Shown here: positions 31,401 to 43,139 of the stretch, in pieces
Numbering within the stretch: position 1 is the stretch's first letter
How the letters are laid out: each line of letters starts with the position of its first letter
Source of the DNA: Euleptes europaea
Taxonomy: Eukaryota > Chordata > Lepidosauria > Squamata > Sphaerodactylidae
Assembly: GCF_029931775.1 (NCBI RefSeq)
Contig: NC_079332.1
Location: forward strand, 1,252,501 to 1,316,500
Direction: 5' to 3'
Length of the DNA stretch: 64,000 bases
Notes under the pieces: generated by a model
What the model was told of the DNA's origin: nothing
Databases searched by the model: none
What the model saw: the letters and a program-made list of their open reading frames with translations, nothing else
Translations under genes and position numbers: made by a program

Positions 31401-34070
31401 CTCTCCCCCCCCCCCCGACCTGCCCCATCTTTGCTGCTGCTCAGCTTGTGGCCAGGAGGAAGCCCCTCTTTGGACTTGGTCTCCATTTCTCTCTTCTGGG
31501 AAAAGGGGTGAGATGAGGGGTGTGGAGGAAGCAGTGCAGGCTGCAGAGAGGCAGTGTGTGTGTGGGGGGGTGTGCCCCCCTTGAAGAGCCAGCAGAGGCT
31601 TCCTCAGGGCCCCCGTTTGCCTCTTGCTGCAGATGGATCTGATCGTCTTGTCCGAGAACGGCTTCGTGTCTTCCACGGCGGTTTTGAACTTGGCCGACCA
31701 GCTGAAACCCAAGAAGATGAAGAAGAAGGAGGCAGAGCAGGTGCTGCGGCGTTTCGTCCAGGACAAGTGGCTGTCCGAGGTAAGGGCTCCGGTCAGCCCC
31801 CCGGGGTGGGTGGCCTTGGCGGAAGGAGCTCCTCCTCCCCCTGGGAGCGGCAGGGCAGACACGGCCTTGGATGTGTTGTGGCGTTTGCTGATCTGAACTG
31901 CAGCCATGCCGGACAGCAGCAAAGAGAGTGCCCAGTTCAAATATCGCCTCACTGAGCATCCTTCGGCAAAATAGGAGCAGTAGCTCCTATTACAAGGTAA
32001 CAAGTAGCTTACAAGGTCTGACAAGGTAACGCAGGAACTCCTTTGGACAATTAGAACCAGCATGGTGCAGTGGTTAAGAGTGGTGGTTTGGAGCGGTGGA
32101 CTCTGATCTGGAGAACCGGGGTTGAGTCCCCACTCCTCCACAAGTGGCGGAGGCTAATCTGCTGAACCGGGTTTGTTTCCCCCCCTCCTATACATGAAGC
32201 CAGCTGGGTGACCTTGGGCTAGTCACAGCTCTCTTAGAGCTCTCTCAGCCCCACCTACCTCACAGGGTGTCTGTTGTGGGGAAGGGAAGGTGATTGTAAG
32301 CCAGTTTGATTCTGCCTTAAGTGGTGGAGAAAGTCAGCATATAAAAACCAACTCTTCTTCTTCATTGCCCACTCCTTGTCGCAAGTTTGCCGGTCGTTTG
32401 GGACTGCAGTGTTTTACTACACTTTGCCTACCCCCAAGAGGTGGGAGGGCTCAGCCTCAGCAGAGATTCGAGTTTATTTGGCCCGTTCTTCCGTGGGGGA
32501 GGGATCAGCCCTTCCCTGCCCGCTGCCATCTTTCCATGGATCAGAACGGGCCCGACCCACCCTTCCTTCTGGGTGAATGCTCACCTTTGGCGGGATCCGC
32601 CAGAGATTTGGCCGTCTACCAGAGAAGCGGGCCCTGCCATTTCCAGCCACGGGGTTGGGGGACATGGTCACGTTCTCCAGTAGCACCTCGGCAATCTCTA
32701 AGACAATGCCATTTGTCTGGCAAGGAGGGCGGGCTGCTTCCCCCTGGCAAGCGGGGAAGAGGGAGGCCCGGCATAACAGCACCTGCTCCCCCCCCCAGAA
32801 AGAGGGCGAGGTCACACTGCACACCCGCTGCATCCTAGAGCTGGAGCAGTACATCCTCAGCCACTACCCGGACACGGCCCGCAAGTGCCACATCTGCCAC
32901 ACCCTCGTCATCCAGGTAAGAGGGGCAGCTGGGGGCCACTCCATGGCCCTTTGGGGCCTCCCACTTTTCTTGTTGGGGCTGCGGGCAGCGATTTCTTAGC
33001 GGTAATGGACTCAGCTGCTTGTGGGCCATGGGAAGGGCCGTAGCTCAGTGGTAGAGCATCTGCTTGACATGCAGAAGGGTCCCAGGTTCAATCCCCGGCA
33101 TCTCCAGTTAAAGGGACCAGGCAAGGAGGTGATGTGAAAGACCTCTGCCTGAGACCCTGGAGAGCCGCTGCCGGTCTGAGTACACAAGACTGACTTTGAT
33201 GGACCCGGGGTCTGGTTCAGTATGAGGCAGCTTCATGTGTTCATGACTGCCCAGAGGATAAGCTAGCTCTTCTCTGGGCTGGGAGGGAAACCAGAAGTCC
33301 AGAAGAACCTGCTTGCCTCTCGGCCTTCCCCGGCCGCAGTGTCTTGCCCGCTGTTCTTTTCATGCCTTTCTCTTTCAGAGTCAAGTATGTGCGGACTGTG
33401 GGGTCGCCATGCACTCGCCTTGCCTGGCCAGATATTTCCAAGCTCAAACAGAGCCCCGTTGCCCTCAATGCAAACAGTTTTGGCCTCACAAGCTTCCAGG
33501 TACGGGCACTACCAAGACCCCTGTGGGCAGCACGGTGGGCACGGTCTGCAATTGAACCAGGCCTGGAAGACCAAACACAAAACGGTTTTTATTAGGGCAG
33601 TCTCCTGAGAGAGAAAGCAAGCAAGGTGCCTTGCGCCAAGCACAACGCATTATCTGGAAGAAATCTATAGCCTTGCACACACATGATAGCTCAGCGAGAG
33701 GCCTGTGCTCACAAGATGCCAACTCCGCCGGCACCCTGGCAGTGCTTCTATGCAGTTCTCGCCTCAGTGCTGCTTCGGGCGGCTGTGGGGTGGAGAGAGG
33801 GAAGGGCCGTTTCCCCCTCTTCAGTCACCAGTCTTGCCTTTGTTCTCTCTTTCTCAGCAATAAGCCGACCGGCTGCTGTGCCGTCCTGCAGCACCTCGAA
33901 GGAAAGCAGAAGAACCTCTTCTGCATGACTCAGGTGGCAGCAGGGATGCAGGGCAAGGAATGGGCCATCCTGGCTTTTGCACAGAAGGACGGAGCCGCTT
34001 CAAGCTGGGCCGACAGAGCCACGGTCCCCCTTGGGCTTCTGGTTTTGGTGTCGTTTCTGAAATTAAAGTA
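28482..34070 (+). CDS. NSMCE1: NSMCE1, SMC5/6 complex RING subunit
   Basis: Seven coding exons join in frame: 28531-28648 (exon from about 28482 after CTTTCTAG), 30476-30597, 31134-31211, 31633-31779, 32799-32915, 33379-33499, 33858-33928 (stop TGA), 257 aa. The protein is the RING-like subunit of the SMC5/6 DNA-repair complex, working with NSMCE3 in the nucleus. Visible: start [13 protein letters not shown] (human MTDVHRRFL); KLDDFI and [32 protein letters not shown] in exon 4; KEGEVTL in exon 5; then the variant RING with [18 protein letters not shown] and RCPQC, ending FWPHKLP. The last exon gives a short serine-rich tail, like human in position but not in sequence. Exon 3 uses the donor ACA/GTTAAG. 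ATG 28543 is an alternative start. Confidence 0.96.
28874..29085 (-). repeat. Type A SINE
   Basis: Reversed full copy, gaacacatgaagctgcctt to actgagccacagccc, in NSMCE1 intron 1. Confidence 0.85.
30066..30412 (-). repeat. Two tandem type A SINEs
   Basis: A reversed full copy (30066-30273) is followed directly by a reversed partial copy (30278-30412) ending just before NSMCE1 exon 2. Confidence 0.85.
30612..30832 (-). repeat. Type A SINE next to the NSMCE1 exon 2 donor
   Basis: Reversed copy starting gaacacatgaagcttgcc, about 15 bases inside intron 2. Confidence 0.85.
31323..31392 (-). repeat. CR1 LINE 3' tip
   Basis: atagaatcatggaagggacc then tccaacccccagcacaatgc in NSMCE1 intron 3. Confidence 0.75.
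32045..32365 (+). repeat. Type B SINE
   Basis: Full forward copy: gcatggtgcagtggttaaga, ggagaaccggggttgagtcc, ending aaaaaccaactcttcttctt. In NSMCE1 intron 4. Confidence 0.85.
33031..33247 (+). repeat. Type A SINE
   Basis: Full forward copy with gtagctcagtggtagagcat and cagcttcatgtgttcatga, in NSMCE1 intron 5. Confidence 0.85.
33588..33593 (-). terminator. KDM8: Candidate KDM8 distal polyadenylation signal
   Basis: Minus-strand AATAAA in CCTAATAAAAACC followed by a GT-rich GTTTTGTGTTTGG. I saw no AATAAA on the minus strand between the KDM8 stop (34773) and here. If used, the KDM8 3' UTR would run antisense across the last NSMCE1 exon. Confidence 0.3.
34062..34067 (+). terminator. NSMCE1: NSMCE1 polyadenylation signal (ATTAAA)
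   Basis: ATTAAA in GAAATTAAAGTATTG, 134 bases after the stop, followed by TTGTGGTATTTTCG and TTTTGTCC. Confidence 0.6.
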
Positions 34071-34772
34071 TTGTGGTATTTTCGTCAAGGCTCATTTTGT
34101 CCCTTCACTGGGTTAGGGGAGCTGTCTGAGGGGCTCTGGACCACCAGCCAGGGCCCCATCTCCCGCTCAGCCAAGAGGAACTCCTAAGCATCCCTGGAAA
34201 AAAAAACTTGCATCCGAGAATCATGATTGCAGGGTCCCTGGAGCGGGCCTTTCCAGCAGCTTGGGGGTGTTCTCCTGCTCCATTTCTTGTTGGCCTTATT
34301 GTGCCTCTGCAGCTGGGTTTGGGAAGCGGAAGCCAACCCCTCGCTTGCTGGCTCCCTCCCTTCCTCAAGAAGCCTCTGCAGACACTCGGTGTCAGCATAG
34401 TCAGAGATCAGGCTAGCGGAAGAAGGGCCACACTCTCGGTCCCCATCCCCACCCCGCACAGGCCATGCGAATGGCCCTCGGGAGGGGGTGTTGCTGGGAA
34501 GGAAGAGGCCCTCCTGGGTAGACCAAGCGGCTGTGTCTCACTCCTACAGGCCGAAGCATCCCCACACCCCAGTTCACGGAGCGCCCCTTCATGAAAGGAC
34601 AGGGCCTGGAAAAGCCTGTCGATGGCAGCCGGAGCCTAGCAGTGTTTCTGGCTTGGACTCACCGTTTTGGGAGGATCGAGCCCCGCCTGGCGCCAGTCCC
34701 CACAGGGTAGGGAGTCGCTGCTATCATTCCTCTCTTTCTCTCCGCTGAAGGTGTCTGCTCTCCAGGCTGGGG

Positions 34773-37700
34773 CTACGACCACCAGAAGCTGACAGAGAAG
34801 CTAGTGTCGAGGGCCCTCACGTAGTGCCAGTACTGAACCGGGATAAACAGGACCTGGCCAGGGCTCAGGATGCAGGTCTGAGCCTCAGCCGTCTCAAACT
34901 GGGGGAAGCTCGCCAAGTCGGGTTCTTCCACGTCCACCTGGGCACAGCAGGACAGAGGAGTCTGTTTCGCTCCCACAACCACAACCGGGAGAATCACACA
35001 GCCCTCATGAGGGAACTGGGGGCGGGGGGCAGGGGACGACGACGACACACACCTGGCTAGTGTTGTGGAGAAGGTGGCCCTCGTGGGGGTACAGCTTTTC
35101 TGACTGGGCGGGAGAATAGAGGTGCAAGTATTTCCGGCCCAGGACCTGCCGGTGGGAAAAATAGACATCACAAAATCAAATTTATTATAATACAGTCCAC
35201 TGACCAATCGCATGGCAACACACCAAAATTTCCAGACTCAATAGTTTTGCACCGCAGAATCACAGACTGCCCGTACAAATAAAGGTGTAAGATCAATAAA
35301 AATAACCCGATTAAAATTACCACCTTAAAATTGATAAAATATTTTAACAATCATTCTCTAATAAAGTTCTGCGTATTTTAACAGCAACAATGCAGAACTT
35401 GTCAGTTTGGAAAGATGGACAGTTCGACTGAGGGCCGCCGGACTCTGGCACATGGGCCGCCTGCCCTTCTGGGAGGTGCACTCTGCACATGGTTGCTCCA
35501 GAGCAGAAAGGGATCTGGGCCACCGAGCTTCCTGCTGCTTTGCAGAGGGAAAGGCAACGGTGCTGCTCTGGGCTCTTTCCTCCGAGCCCTCATTGCCACC
35601 CGACTCCAGGGGACGGAGGGAGGGAATATGCTCTTATGACCAGCACACCAAGGTGGGGAGGAGTCCTGTGGGCTGGCGCTTGGCCCTCGTTTTGGACCCC
35701 GTTTGGGGATGAGGCTGCCAGGAGGGCCGGAGACACCGCCCTTCTGTGGAGGCTGCACCTTCTGCCCTTCCAGGCGCTCACAGCCTTTGCGTCCCCCTTG
35801 CGAAAAGGTACAGTGAGGAGGGCCAGACCTGGACCAAGAAATTCTGCTGCGGGTCCTGGTGGAGGGGCGAAATGGTCCCTGCTGGCCCAAACCAGGCGTT
35901 GACGGTAATGTCGTCTTCCTCGCCTTTGCCCAGGCAGCAGTAGTCAGGGATGCCGATATCCTGCTTCAGCTCTGGGATCTGCCAGGAAGTAGGAGAGAGA
36001 CAGAGAGAGAGTCGCTCAAAGGCTGACCTTTTTATCCTGGATGCAGAACATGTGTGAGCGGAGAAACTGAGCTTCTGACCTGGTGGACGAGCCTGCCTTT
36101 GGCTCCGTGGGCCCCCTGGAGCAGAGGCAGGCTCCATGTGTTCCCACGGACAGAGAAGGGCAGCCCCACCCGCTGTGGATTACTCCTTAACCAGGGGAAA
36201 CTAGCCTGCACCAGTTGGATATTGCACCAGGTGTCACTATTTCTAGGCGTGCATGTGAGAGAGAGCCCTTTGACAGGTCCCGTTCCCCCCCCCCCACACA
36301 CACACACACTAGTGGAGGCCATTCCTCCAACCTCAGGAATTCCTGGCAAGGGGGCTTTCTCCTTTGTTGCCCCCCCTGGCTGTGTGTCTGGGAGCCCCCT
36401 GGAGTTCTTCCTCCATCACCCTCTGAGCAGCCACACAATGTCAGGTGGCAGGAAGCCGTGCGTCAGGCAGCTTCACTGGAAATCAGTCAGAGGAAGGCTT
36501 TGGGCGGACCCCACAATTTGTGGTCAAGAAGGGCTTTCCCCTCTGCTTAGACGGCTCAGCGATGACCTGCGCAGGGGGGAGGGAAGAAAGGCCCCTTCTG
36601 GACACTTGGCTCCTCCTGGCACCGTCCCCCAGCACTCCTGAGCGCTGCACCAGCTGGACTGCAGAGGTGGGGGTGGGACAGAGTTGGACTAGACAGAGGA
36701 ACCACGGCTCATGGGCAGAGCCTCTGCTTGGCATGCAGAAGGTCCCAGGTTTGATTCCTGACAGCACCAGGCCCTTGGTGATGTGAAGGGTCTCCACCTG
36801 AGACCCTGGAGAGCTGCCGCCAGTTCTTCATGAACTGGGGGGGGGGGGTGTCTGATGCAGTTCATGCCCATTTTGGTCCCTCCCCGCTGCCGTTCCTCTA
36901 AAAAGTCGCTGTGGGCCTTTACCTGGTCAAAGAGTTGGTGCTGGGCCAGGTACCCAGTGTGATTCTAAAAGGCAGAGAGAAGGAAGAGAGAAAATAAACC
37001 AGTGGGGTCTTCGTATCTAAGAAAGCAACAGAGAATAGGGCAGGTGGGGCTCCGTCACTCGCCCTGAGTACCCCCCCAATCCAGGCCTCCTCCTTCCAGC
37101 TTCTCTCCCTGCCCAAGTGCACAGGACCCGCCTTCCCATACTGTGGAGCTGGCAAGTTTGGGCAGGGGGGCAGCCACCGCCCACTGAGAAGGGTTTCCTG
37201 ATTGTCCCCGGCCAGCCTGAATTCTCGGCTGACCCCCCACCAAAGGCTCAGACCTCATTCTCGATGTATTGGCTGATGAAGTCATCAACAGACATGAGGG
37301 TCTGGGACCACTCCTCGTCTGTGTAGCGGGAGCCGACTTCCACGGGGACGGTGCGGCTGCCGGCCACTCGGCGGATGTATTCCACGCTGCAGCGAGAAGG
37401 AAAGGCTGGACTCAGCACCAGGGTGGCTGTCATGCCTTATAATCATAGAGTTGGAAGGGACCACCAGGGTCATCTAATCCAACCCCCTGCACAATGTAGG
37501 AAATTCACAACTGCCTCCGCCCCCACACCCCCAGTGACCCCTATTCCATGCCCAGAAGACGGCCAAGGTGCCCTCCCTCTCATCATCTGCCTAAGGTCAT
37601 AGAATCGGCATTGCTGACAGATGGCCATCTAGCCTCTGCTTAAAAACATCCAGGGAAGGAGCCCCTACCACCTCCCAAAGAAGCCTGTTCAACTGAGGAA

Positions 37701-39509
37701 CCGCTCTAACTGTTCCGAAGGGCCCAATCCGCTGAGGCTGTTTCCCCCCTGCCTGATCCCATTCCAAAAGGAAGAGACGGCTCTATCAGAGCCGACTCCC
37801 GCGTATCCTTGACCTGTCTTTCTGGTAAGCTGACAAATACCCTGCAGAAGGGGGGGGGGGGCTGATGGCTTTACAGCAACCCTGCAATGTGGTCACATGT
37901 TACCCCTGGACAGCGGGAGGCTGATCCTGATGGAGAAAGCTATAAGAACCTAAGAAAAGCTCTGCTGGATCAGACCAAGGTCCATCAAGTCCAGCAGTCT
38001 GCTCACACAGTGGCCAACCAGGTGCCTCTAGGAAGCCCACAAACAAGATGACGGCAGCAGCATTGTCCTGCCTGTGTTTCACAGCACCAATTATAATGGG
38101 TATGCTCCTCTGATCATGCAGCAGCCCTGAAATGCCAGGACAGAGGACCGGTCCACTCATGGCTATTAGGCACGGAAGCCTTCCTCACCTCCACTTCTTC
38201 ATGCAAGGCCAGTGGTCGACAACCCCTTCCAAGATCACAGGCTTTTGAGGGAGGAGGAAATTATCTCGGAAGTATTCCAGCGACGGGCAGCGAAGCCGCA
38301 CAATCCTCTCTGGCGCTTTTATAGCCGGGACGTCCTCTGAGCCTGGCCGGATTTTCTGCAATGGGAAGACATTCTCAGCATCGCCAGTGCAAACGTTCCT
38401 TTCCGTGCAGACAGATTCTCAGGGCATGCCACCAAAATGTCGGGCAGTGGAGCAGTGGGTACCCGTGGACCTTCTGGCACACATACAAGAACACATGAAC
38501 CTGCCTGATACTGAATCAGACCCTTGGTCCATCAAAGTCAGTATGGCAGTGGCTCTCCAGGGTCTCAGGCAGAGGTCTTTCACATCACCTACCTGCCTGG
38601 TCCCTTCAACTGGAGATGCCACTGGGGATTGACCCTGGGACCTTCTGCATGCTAAGCAGAGGCTCTAACACTGAGCCACGGCCCCTCCCCTAACACATGA
38701 AGCTGCCTTATGCTGAATCAGACCCTTGGTCCATCCAAGTCAGTATTTACTCTGACCGGCAGTGGCTCTCCAGGGTCTCAGGCAGAGGTCTTTCACATCA
38801 CCTACTTGCCACTGGAGATTGAACTTGGGACCTTCTGCATGCCAAGCAGAGGCTCTGCCACTGAGCCACGGCCCCCTCCCCATCTGTGCGGGATGGTGAA
38901 GGGTGGCATTTCAGGCCATGCAACTCAAGGGTACCCAATACCTTTGGAAGGGGCTCCTTTACATCTCCAGCCATGGGTCTTTTGGGGCGTGGCAGGTGTG
39001 GCTGAAGGACGCCGATCACCCTGGCCAAGACGTTGTCCAAGATGGAGGCCCCCATCAGCAGCCCCAGGTCGCAGGTACGCACGGCCTCGGCCACAGCCCC
39101 TCCGTCATGGCACAGGCAGAGGGCTTTGAAGAGGCAGCCGTAAGCGTAGACCCGGCGCCACTCCTTGTCCACGTCCCTCCATTTCCCAATGTTCAGCTTT
39201 TCCCAAGAGTAGTCCAGGACGATCTCGCTCAGGCGCAGGCAGGAGTTGAGGCTGCCACCCTCCCCGTAGAGTAGATCCGCCGTCTGCTGGAGCAAGAGGA
39301 CGACGCTGCTCTCCACGGCCTCGCCGAAGTCCAGCTGCAAGCCCTCCCTGGTGCGGGGCAGCAGCGCCTGGAGGTCAGCCCACAAGGTGCTGGCAGATGG
39401 GGCTGGGACCAGAGGGGTGGGTGACTGGGCCCCACTGCCCTGGGCGGGACCGCTCAGCTCCTTGCCCCCTGGCATTGCTCCTGGGGCGTCCTGGACTGGT
39501 ATCCTCGCC
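34773..39509 (-). CDS. KDM8: KDM8 (JMJD5), JmjC-domain hydroxylase
   Basis: Seven coding exons join in frame: 39475-38942 (exon from about 39509 after CTTACAG), 38355-38189, 37386-37254, 36964-36923, 35978-35829, 35145-35053, 34937-34773 (stop TAG), 427 aa against 416 in human. The family is an Fe(II)/2-oxoglutarate enzyme of the nucleus, reported as an arginyl hydroxylase and a histone-tail-processing or demethylating enzyme. Visible: N-terminal helical region ([29 protein letters not shown]); the JmjC domain from [31 protein letters not shown]; iron ligands in [10 protein letters not shown] (about H332 and D334) and YWHYVRALD (about H411); and the family C terminus SFSVSFWWS. The donors of exons 3 and 5 are GTCTG, unusual at +3. 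The 845 bases between its stop and that of NSMCE1 hold nothing else I recognise. Confidence 0.96.
35161..35400 (-). mobile_element. LINE 3' end-like AT-rich insertion
   Basis: AT-rich block in KDM8 intron 5, directly beside the exon 6 acceptor side. Its minus strand has ggtcagtggactgtattata then ataaatttgatt, a form common at LINE 3' ends in reptiles. Family unknown. Confidence 0.45.
36698..36834 (+). repeat. Type A SINE, partial and diverged
   Basis: gcagagcctctgcttggcat, gcagaaggtcccaggtttga and gagaccctggagagctgcc; in KDM8 intron 4. Confidence 0.75.
37440..37720 (-). repeat. CR1 LINE 3' end
   Basis: aatcatagagttggaaggga, the ccctgcacaatgtagg block and cctcccaaagaagcctgttc. It begins about 55 bases upstream of the KDM8 exon 3 acceptor side. 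Confidence 0.8.
37941..38168 (-). repeat. CR1 LINE 3' fragment (second subfamily)
   Basis: taagaaaagctctgctggat and ccaaccaggtgcctctagg. It ends about 20 bases from the donor of KDM8 exon 2. Confidence 0.75.
38488..38880 (-). repeat. Two tandem type A SINEs in KDM8 intron 1
   Basis: Reversed copies at 38488-38692 and 38692-38880, each ending gagccacggccc. The second ends about 60 bases from the exon 1 donor. Confidence 0.85.
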
Positions 39510-39767
39510 CTGTAAGGAAGGGACAGTAGCAGGACCCCCAAACTCACCCCCTGAATCTCATAAAACAACAGGCAGGCAGCTCAGGGGGCTCCGCAGCAGC
39601 CGTGCCAGCTGAGTCCTCCGGGGCAGGGGTCCAGGTCCAAAAGGATGGAGGGGTGGGACCGTGGGCCTCTATTCCCCCCCCCCAAATCAGCGATTAAATC
39701 AGGCCTAAGATTTCCCCAACCCCAATCTGGATCTTTGTCTGATCTCAGCAGCAGCAGCAGCTGATGT

Positions 39768-39976
39768 CACACACAGCTGCCTTACACTGAACCAGACCCT
39801 TGAGGGTCTATCCAAGTCGGTATTGTCTACTCAGACTGGCAGCTGTTCTCCAGGGTCTCAGGCAGAAAAGGGTCACATCACCCACCTGCCTGGTCCCTTT
39901 TAACAGGAGATGCCACTGGGGATTGAACCTGCATGCCAAGCAGAGGCTCTGCCACTGAGCCACGGCCCCTCCCCGT
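39768..39976 (-). repeat. Type A SINE in the KDM8 5' flank
   Basis: Reversed copy: gctgccttacactgaacc to gccacggcccctccc. Confidence 0.85.
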
Positions 39977-39989
39977 CTGAGATAGACTG

Positions 39990-40475
39990 CACCTGTGCAT
40001 GGAGGCTCCCTCAACAGGCGCAAGATGGGGGGGGCTCCCACACTCCCCCCCCAGCACGAAATCCCCCCTGGAGGGAAGCCTCCCCCCCTGGGCCGGGACC
40101 GACCTCCCCCCGCCCCCTCGCCACTGAAATGTGGGGCAGAGCTGAGCAGGACCCAGGTCGCAGCACGGCAGGAGGCGCGGCTGACGGAAGTCGGGCGGGC
40201 GGCCGCTCTGGGCACGCCGGGGCCAGCGAGGCGGCCACCGAGACCGACCTCCCGCCGATGCCTAGAGCGTCTCCCCAGCTGGGACCGGCCCGGCAGCTTC
40301 CGCGCAGCAGCGCCCCGCGCGCCTCCGTGCGGCCGAGAGCGGGATTGCAACTGGGGCGCCGAAGGGGCGGGGCTCGGAGGGTCCAGCGGCTGCAGCAGCT
40401 GCGTTGGACAGGCGGGTCCTTTGCGCACACCCCCTCCCCCCCCCGCTCCGGGGGTGGGGGGAGCAAAGCAGAAGT
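39990..40475 (-). promoter_or_regulatory. KDM8: CpG island, likely KDM8 promoter
   Basis: Dense CpG and GC (for example ggcgggcggccgctctgg) just upstream of the KDM8 ATG exon, which has a splice acceptor and so needs a leader exon. I could not place its donor. Confidence 0.6.
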
Positions 40476-40499
40476 GTTAGCAGAACCGCACGTGAAATG

Positions 40500-40840
40500 A
40501 TGCAGGGTTAGAGAAGGGGAACCAGCCCCTTGATCATGAGAGGGAGGGCATCTTTCCCCAAAAAGTGTATCTTTTGGGACTGTACCTACTTTGGACTCTT
40601 TGAAGAAAAAGTCTATACATAATTGGAAGAACGTGGCAATTTGTGCACTGAGATTGCACTCAACTTGAATTGTGGATACTGTATATAACTTTGGTTGTTC
40701 CTAGATGTACTTTTCACTTTGTCTTGTTCATGTTACTTATGTGTAAGCATCAATAATATTTTTTGCTACTTTTGTATTGGAGACTCCGTTGCGGTTTTTG
40801 CTAACCATTTGGTATTGGCACGGAGGTGCCGACTTTGTGT
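40500..40840. other. AT-rich intergenic block, unassigned
   Basis: No gene seen. The text ggcacggaggtgccgac contains a short palindrome and may be part of a transposon cut by the MITE that follows. Confidence 0.3.
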
Positions 40841-41028
40841 TGTAACCTCCAGGTACTAGCTGGAGATCTCCTGCTATTACAACTGATCTTCAGCCAATAG
40901 AGATCAGTTCCCCTGGAGAAAATGGCCACTTAGGCAATTGGACTCTATGGCATTGAAGTCCCTCCCCTCCTCAGGCTCCGCCCCCCCAAAACCTCCCGCC
41001 GGTGGCAAAGAGGGACCTGGCAACCCTA
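40840..41028. mobile_element. hAT-like MITE, left end missing
   Basis: aacctccaggtactagctgg to acctggcaacccta; family members below show the full terminal repeat. Confidence 0.7.
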
Positions 41029-41029
41029 G

Positions 41030-41166
41030 GCATCTTGGCCTCTTCAGGGCATGGAGTAGGGGTCACTGGGGTTTGTGTGGAGGGAGGTAGTTCTGAATTC
41101 CTGCATTGTGCAGGGGGTTGGACTAGATGACTCTGGTGGTCCCTTACAACTCTATGATTCTGTGAT
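41030..41166 (+). repeat. CR1 LINE 3' tip
   Basis: ctgcattgtgcagggggttg, gactagatgactctgg and a ctctatgattctgtga end. Confidence 0.8.
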
Positions 41167-41213
41167 TTTAACCCAATACTAGAACAGACCACAGTCCCCC
41201 ATCATTTCTTCAG

Positions 41214-41523
41214 GTAGAAGAAGAAGAAGAGTTGTTTTTTATATGCTGACTTTCTCTTCCACTTAAGGAAGAATCAAACCAGTTTACAATCACCTTTCCC
41301 TTCCCTTCCCCACAACAGATACCCTGTGAGGTAGGTGGGGATGAGAGTGCTGTGACTAGCCCAAGGTCACCCAGCTGGCTTCGGGTGGAGGAGCGGGGAA
41401 ACAAATCCAGTTCACCAGATTAGCCTCCGCCGCTCATGTGGAGGAGAGGGGAATCAAACCCGGTTCTCCAGATCAGAGTCCACCACTCCAAACCACTGCT
41501 CTTGACCACTACACCACACTGGT
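41214..41523 (-). repeat. Type B SINE
   Basis: Reversed full copy from a GAA tail to accactacaccacactgg. Confidence 0.85.
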
Positions 41524-41539
41524 AACTTTGTGCCACCTT

Positions 41540-42290
41540 TTTCATAGTGCTACCCTACTGCCTGTGCTTTGGCACCACCGTTTGCACCCTGCCGTGGTGC
41601 CTCTTTCTGGCCCTGCATCATTGTGCTTGGCCCATGAGTGCCCGGTGGCCACCTAGCCCAGTCCCACCCCGGTCACGCAGATTCAAACGCCAAAGGGCAA
41701 AGAGCCAGGGCAAAGAGTTGCGTGCTGCAGGCAAAGGCCGGCCTCCACAGCAGTACACAGCCGGGAGGCAAATCCCGAGGAGGTCAGCAGGGATGCAATT
41801 TCACAGCACTTTCTGCTCTGGGTGACTAAAGAGGAGGTGAGAAATGCAGGGAGGGAGGGAGGACAGTCTTCCTGGAGCCCTGAAAAACCATGTTGTGCCT
41901 TCGTTTGTTACGGTCCGGTCCGTTTTATAGCTGCTGAAAAGGCCCTCCGTTTGGGGCAGAGGGTGGTGGGCTTTGCTCGTGCTTCCAGGCAGCCGACCTC
42001 CACCGCCCGAGGAGAAAAGCATATTTGCAGAGGGAGGCCTCCAGTGGGCCCTGGGGCGAGGAAGCCCCCCCCCCGGCCCCTGCAGCTGGAGCCTGGCCTT
42101 GCCCCGGGCAGGACCCTCTCCTTCCTGAGCAGGCTCTTCTCTGGGAGCAGCAGGTGCCCGGCTCATCCCTGGCAGACTTTCCTTCTCCTCACTGACTAAT
42201 CTGAGCGAGTGTCCATGACTCCACCGGTGTCTTTGGACTCGGTGAACAGACACCCCCTCAGTCGTTCCGCGCCGGAGCCCTCAGTGGAGC
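41540..42290. other. Unique intergenic sequence, nothing recognised
   Basis: I see no repeat, RNA gene or coding exon. Open frames of 90-150 codons occur on both strands but lack splice sites or family motifs. Confidence 0.4.
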
Positions 42291-42294
42291 GTTT

Positions 42295-42520
42295 TCACCC
42301 TGCGGATCGATTTTTAAAATGACAGCATCTGTTTGCTTGTACACATTTATTTATAATTCTTCCCCTGGCGATTATCATGGGAGCTCGGTGAGTAATAACC
42401 AGCTGTGTGAATTAGCAAGGAGAGGAAGCTGTGATCTGATCTGTGAAGGAAGATGGCATGCGAGGCCGGAGGCAATCAGCGCTCTGCAGATGCCCCTCTG
42501 AATACAGAGTCCCGGGGAGG
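42295..42520. promoter_or_regulatory. Candidate conserved noncoding element
   Basis: Repeat-free block with AT-rich cores (tttatttataattcttcccc, gagtaataaccagctgtgtg, gaattagcaagg). Composition and isolation are the only support. Confidence 0.3.
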
Positions 42521-42554
42521 GACGTGGGCATTGGCGGGAGTCCGCCCCGCCACA

Positions 42555-42992
42555 AGAATCATAGACTCATAGAGCTGGAAGGGACCACCAGGGTCATCTA
42601 GTCCAACCCCCTGCCCAATGCAGGAAATTCACAACTACCTCCCCCACACACACCTCCAGTGACCCCCTACTCCATGCGCAGAAGATAGCCAAGGGTTCCC
42701 TTCCTCTCATCATCTGCTTAAGGTCATAGAAGCAGCGTTGCTGAGAGATGGCCATCTAACCTCTTCTTAAAAACCTCCAGGGGAGGAGAGCTCACCCCCT
42801 CCCGAGGAATCGCTCTGTTAGGAAATTCTTCCTGATATCTAGATGGAAACTCTTTTGATTTAATTTCAACCCATTGGTTCTGGTCCGACCTTCTGGGCCA
42901 ACAGAAAACAACTCGGCACCCTCCTCTATACGACAGCCCTTCAAGTACTTGAAAATGGTTATCATATCCCCTCTCAGTCTTCTCCTCTTGGG
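42555..42992 (-). repeat. CR1 LINE 3' portion
   Basis: atcatagactcatagagctg through cagtcttctcctcttggg, a long reversed tail. Confidence 0.8.
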
Positions 42993-43139
42993 AGATGTTT
43001 GTCTCCTGGCCTGATATTAGTTGCCCACCCAGAGGGCAAACGGTACAGGCCTCTCCCCTTCCCCAAGTGGAGGTGGTGCAGCCCAGGAGAAAGGGGAAGG
43101 GTACGGATTAGCCGGCGGCGTCAAATCCACTGTTCCACT

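Noticed and set aside
38488-38880. Tandem repeat array or CRISPR-like array
   Set aside because: Only two SINE copies with their full structure; no short regular repeats and spacers.
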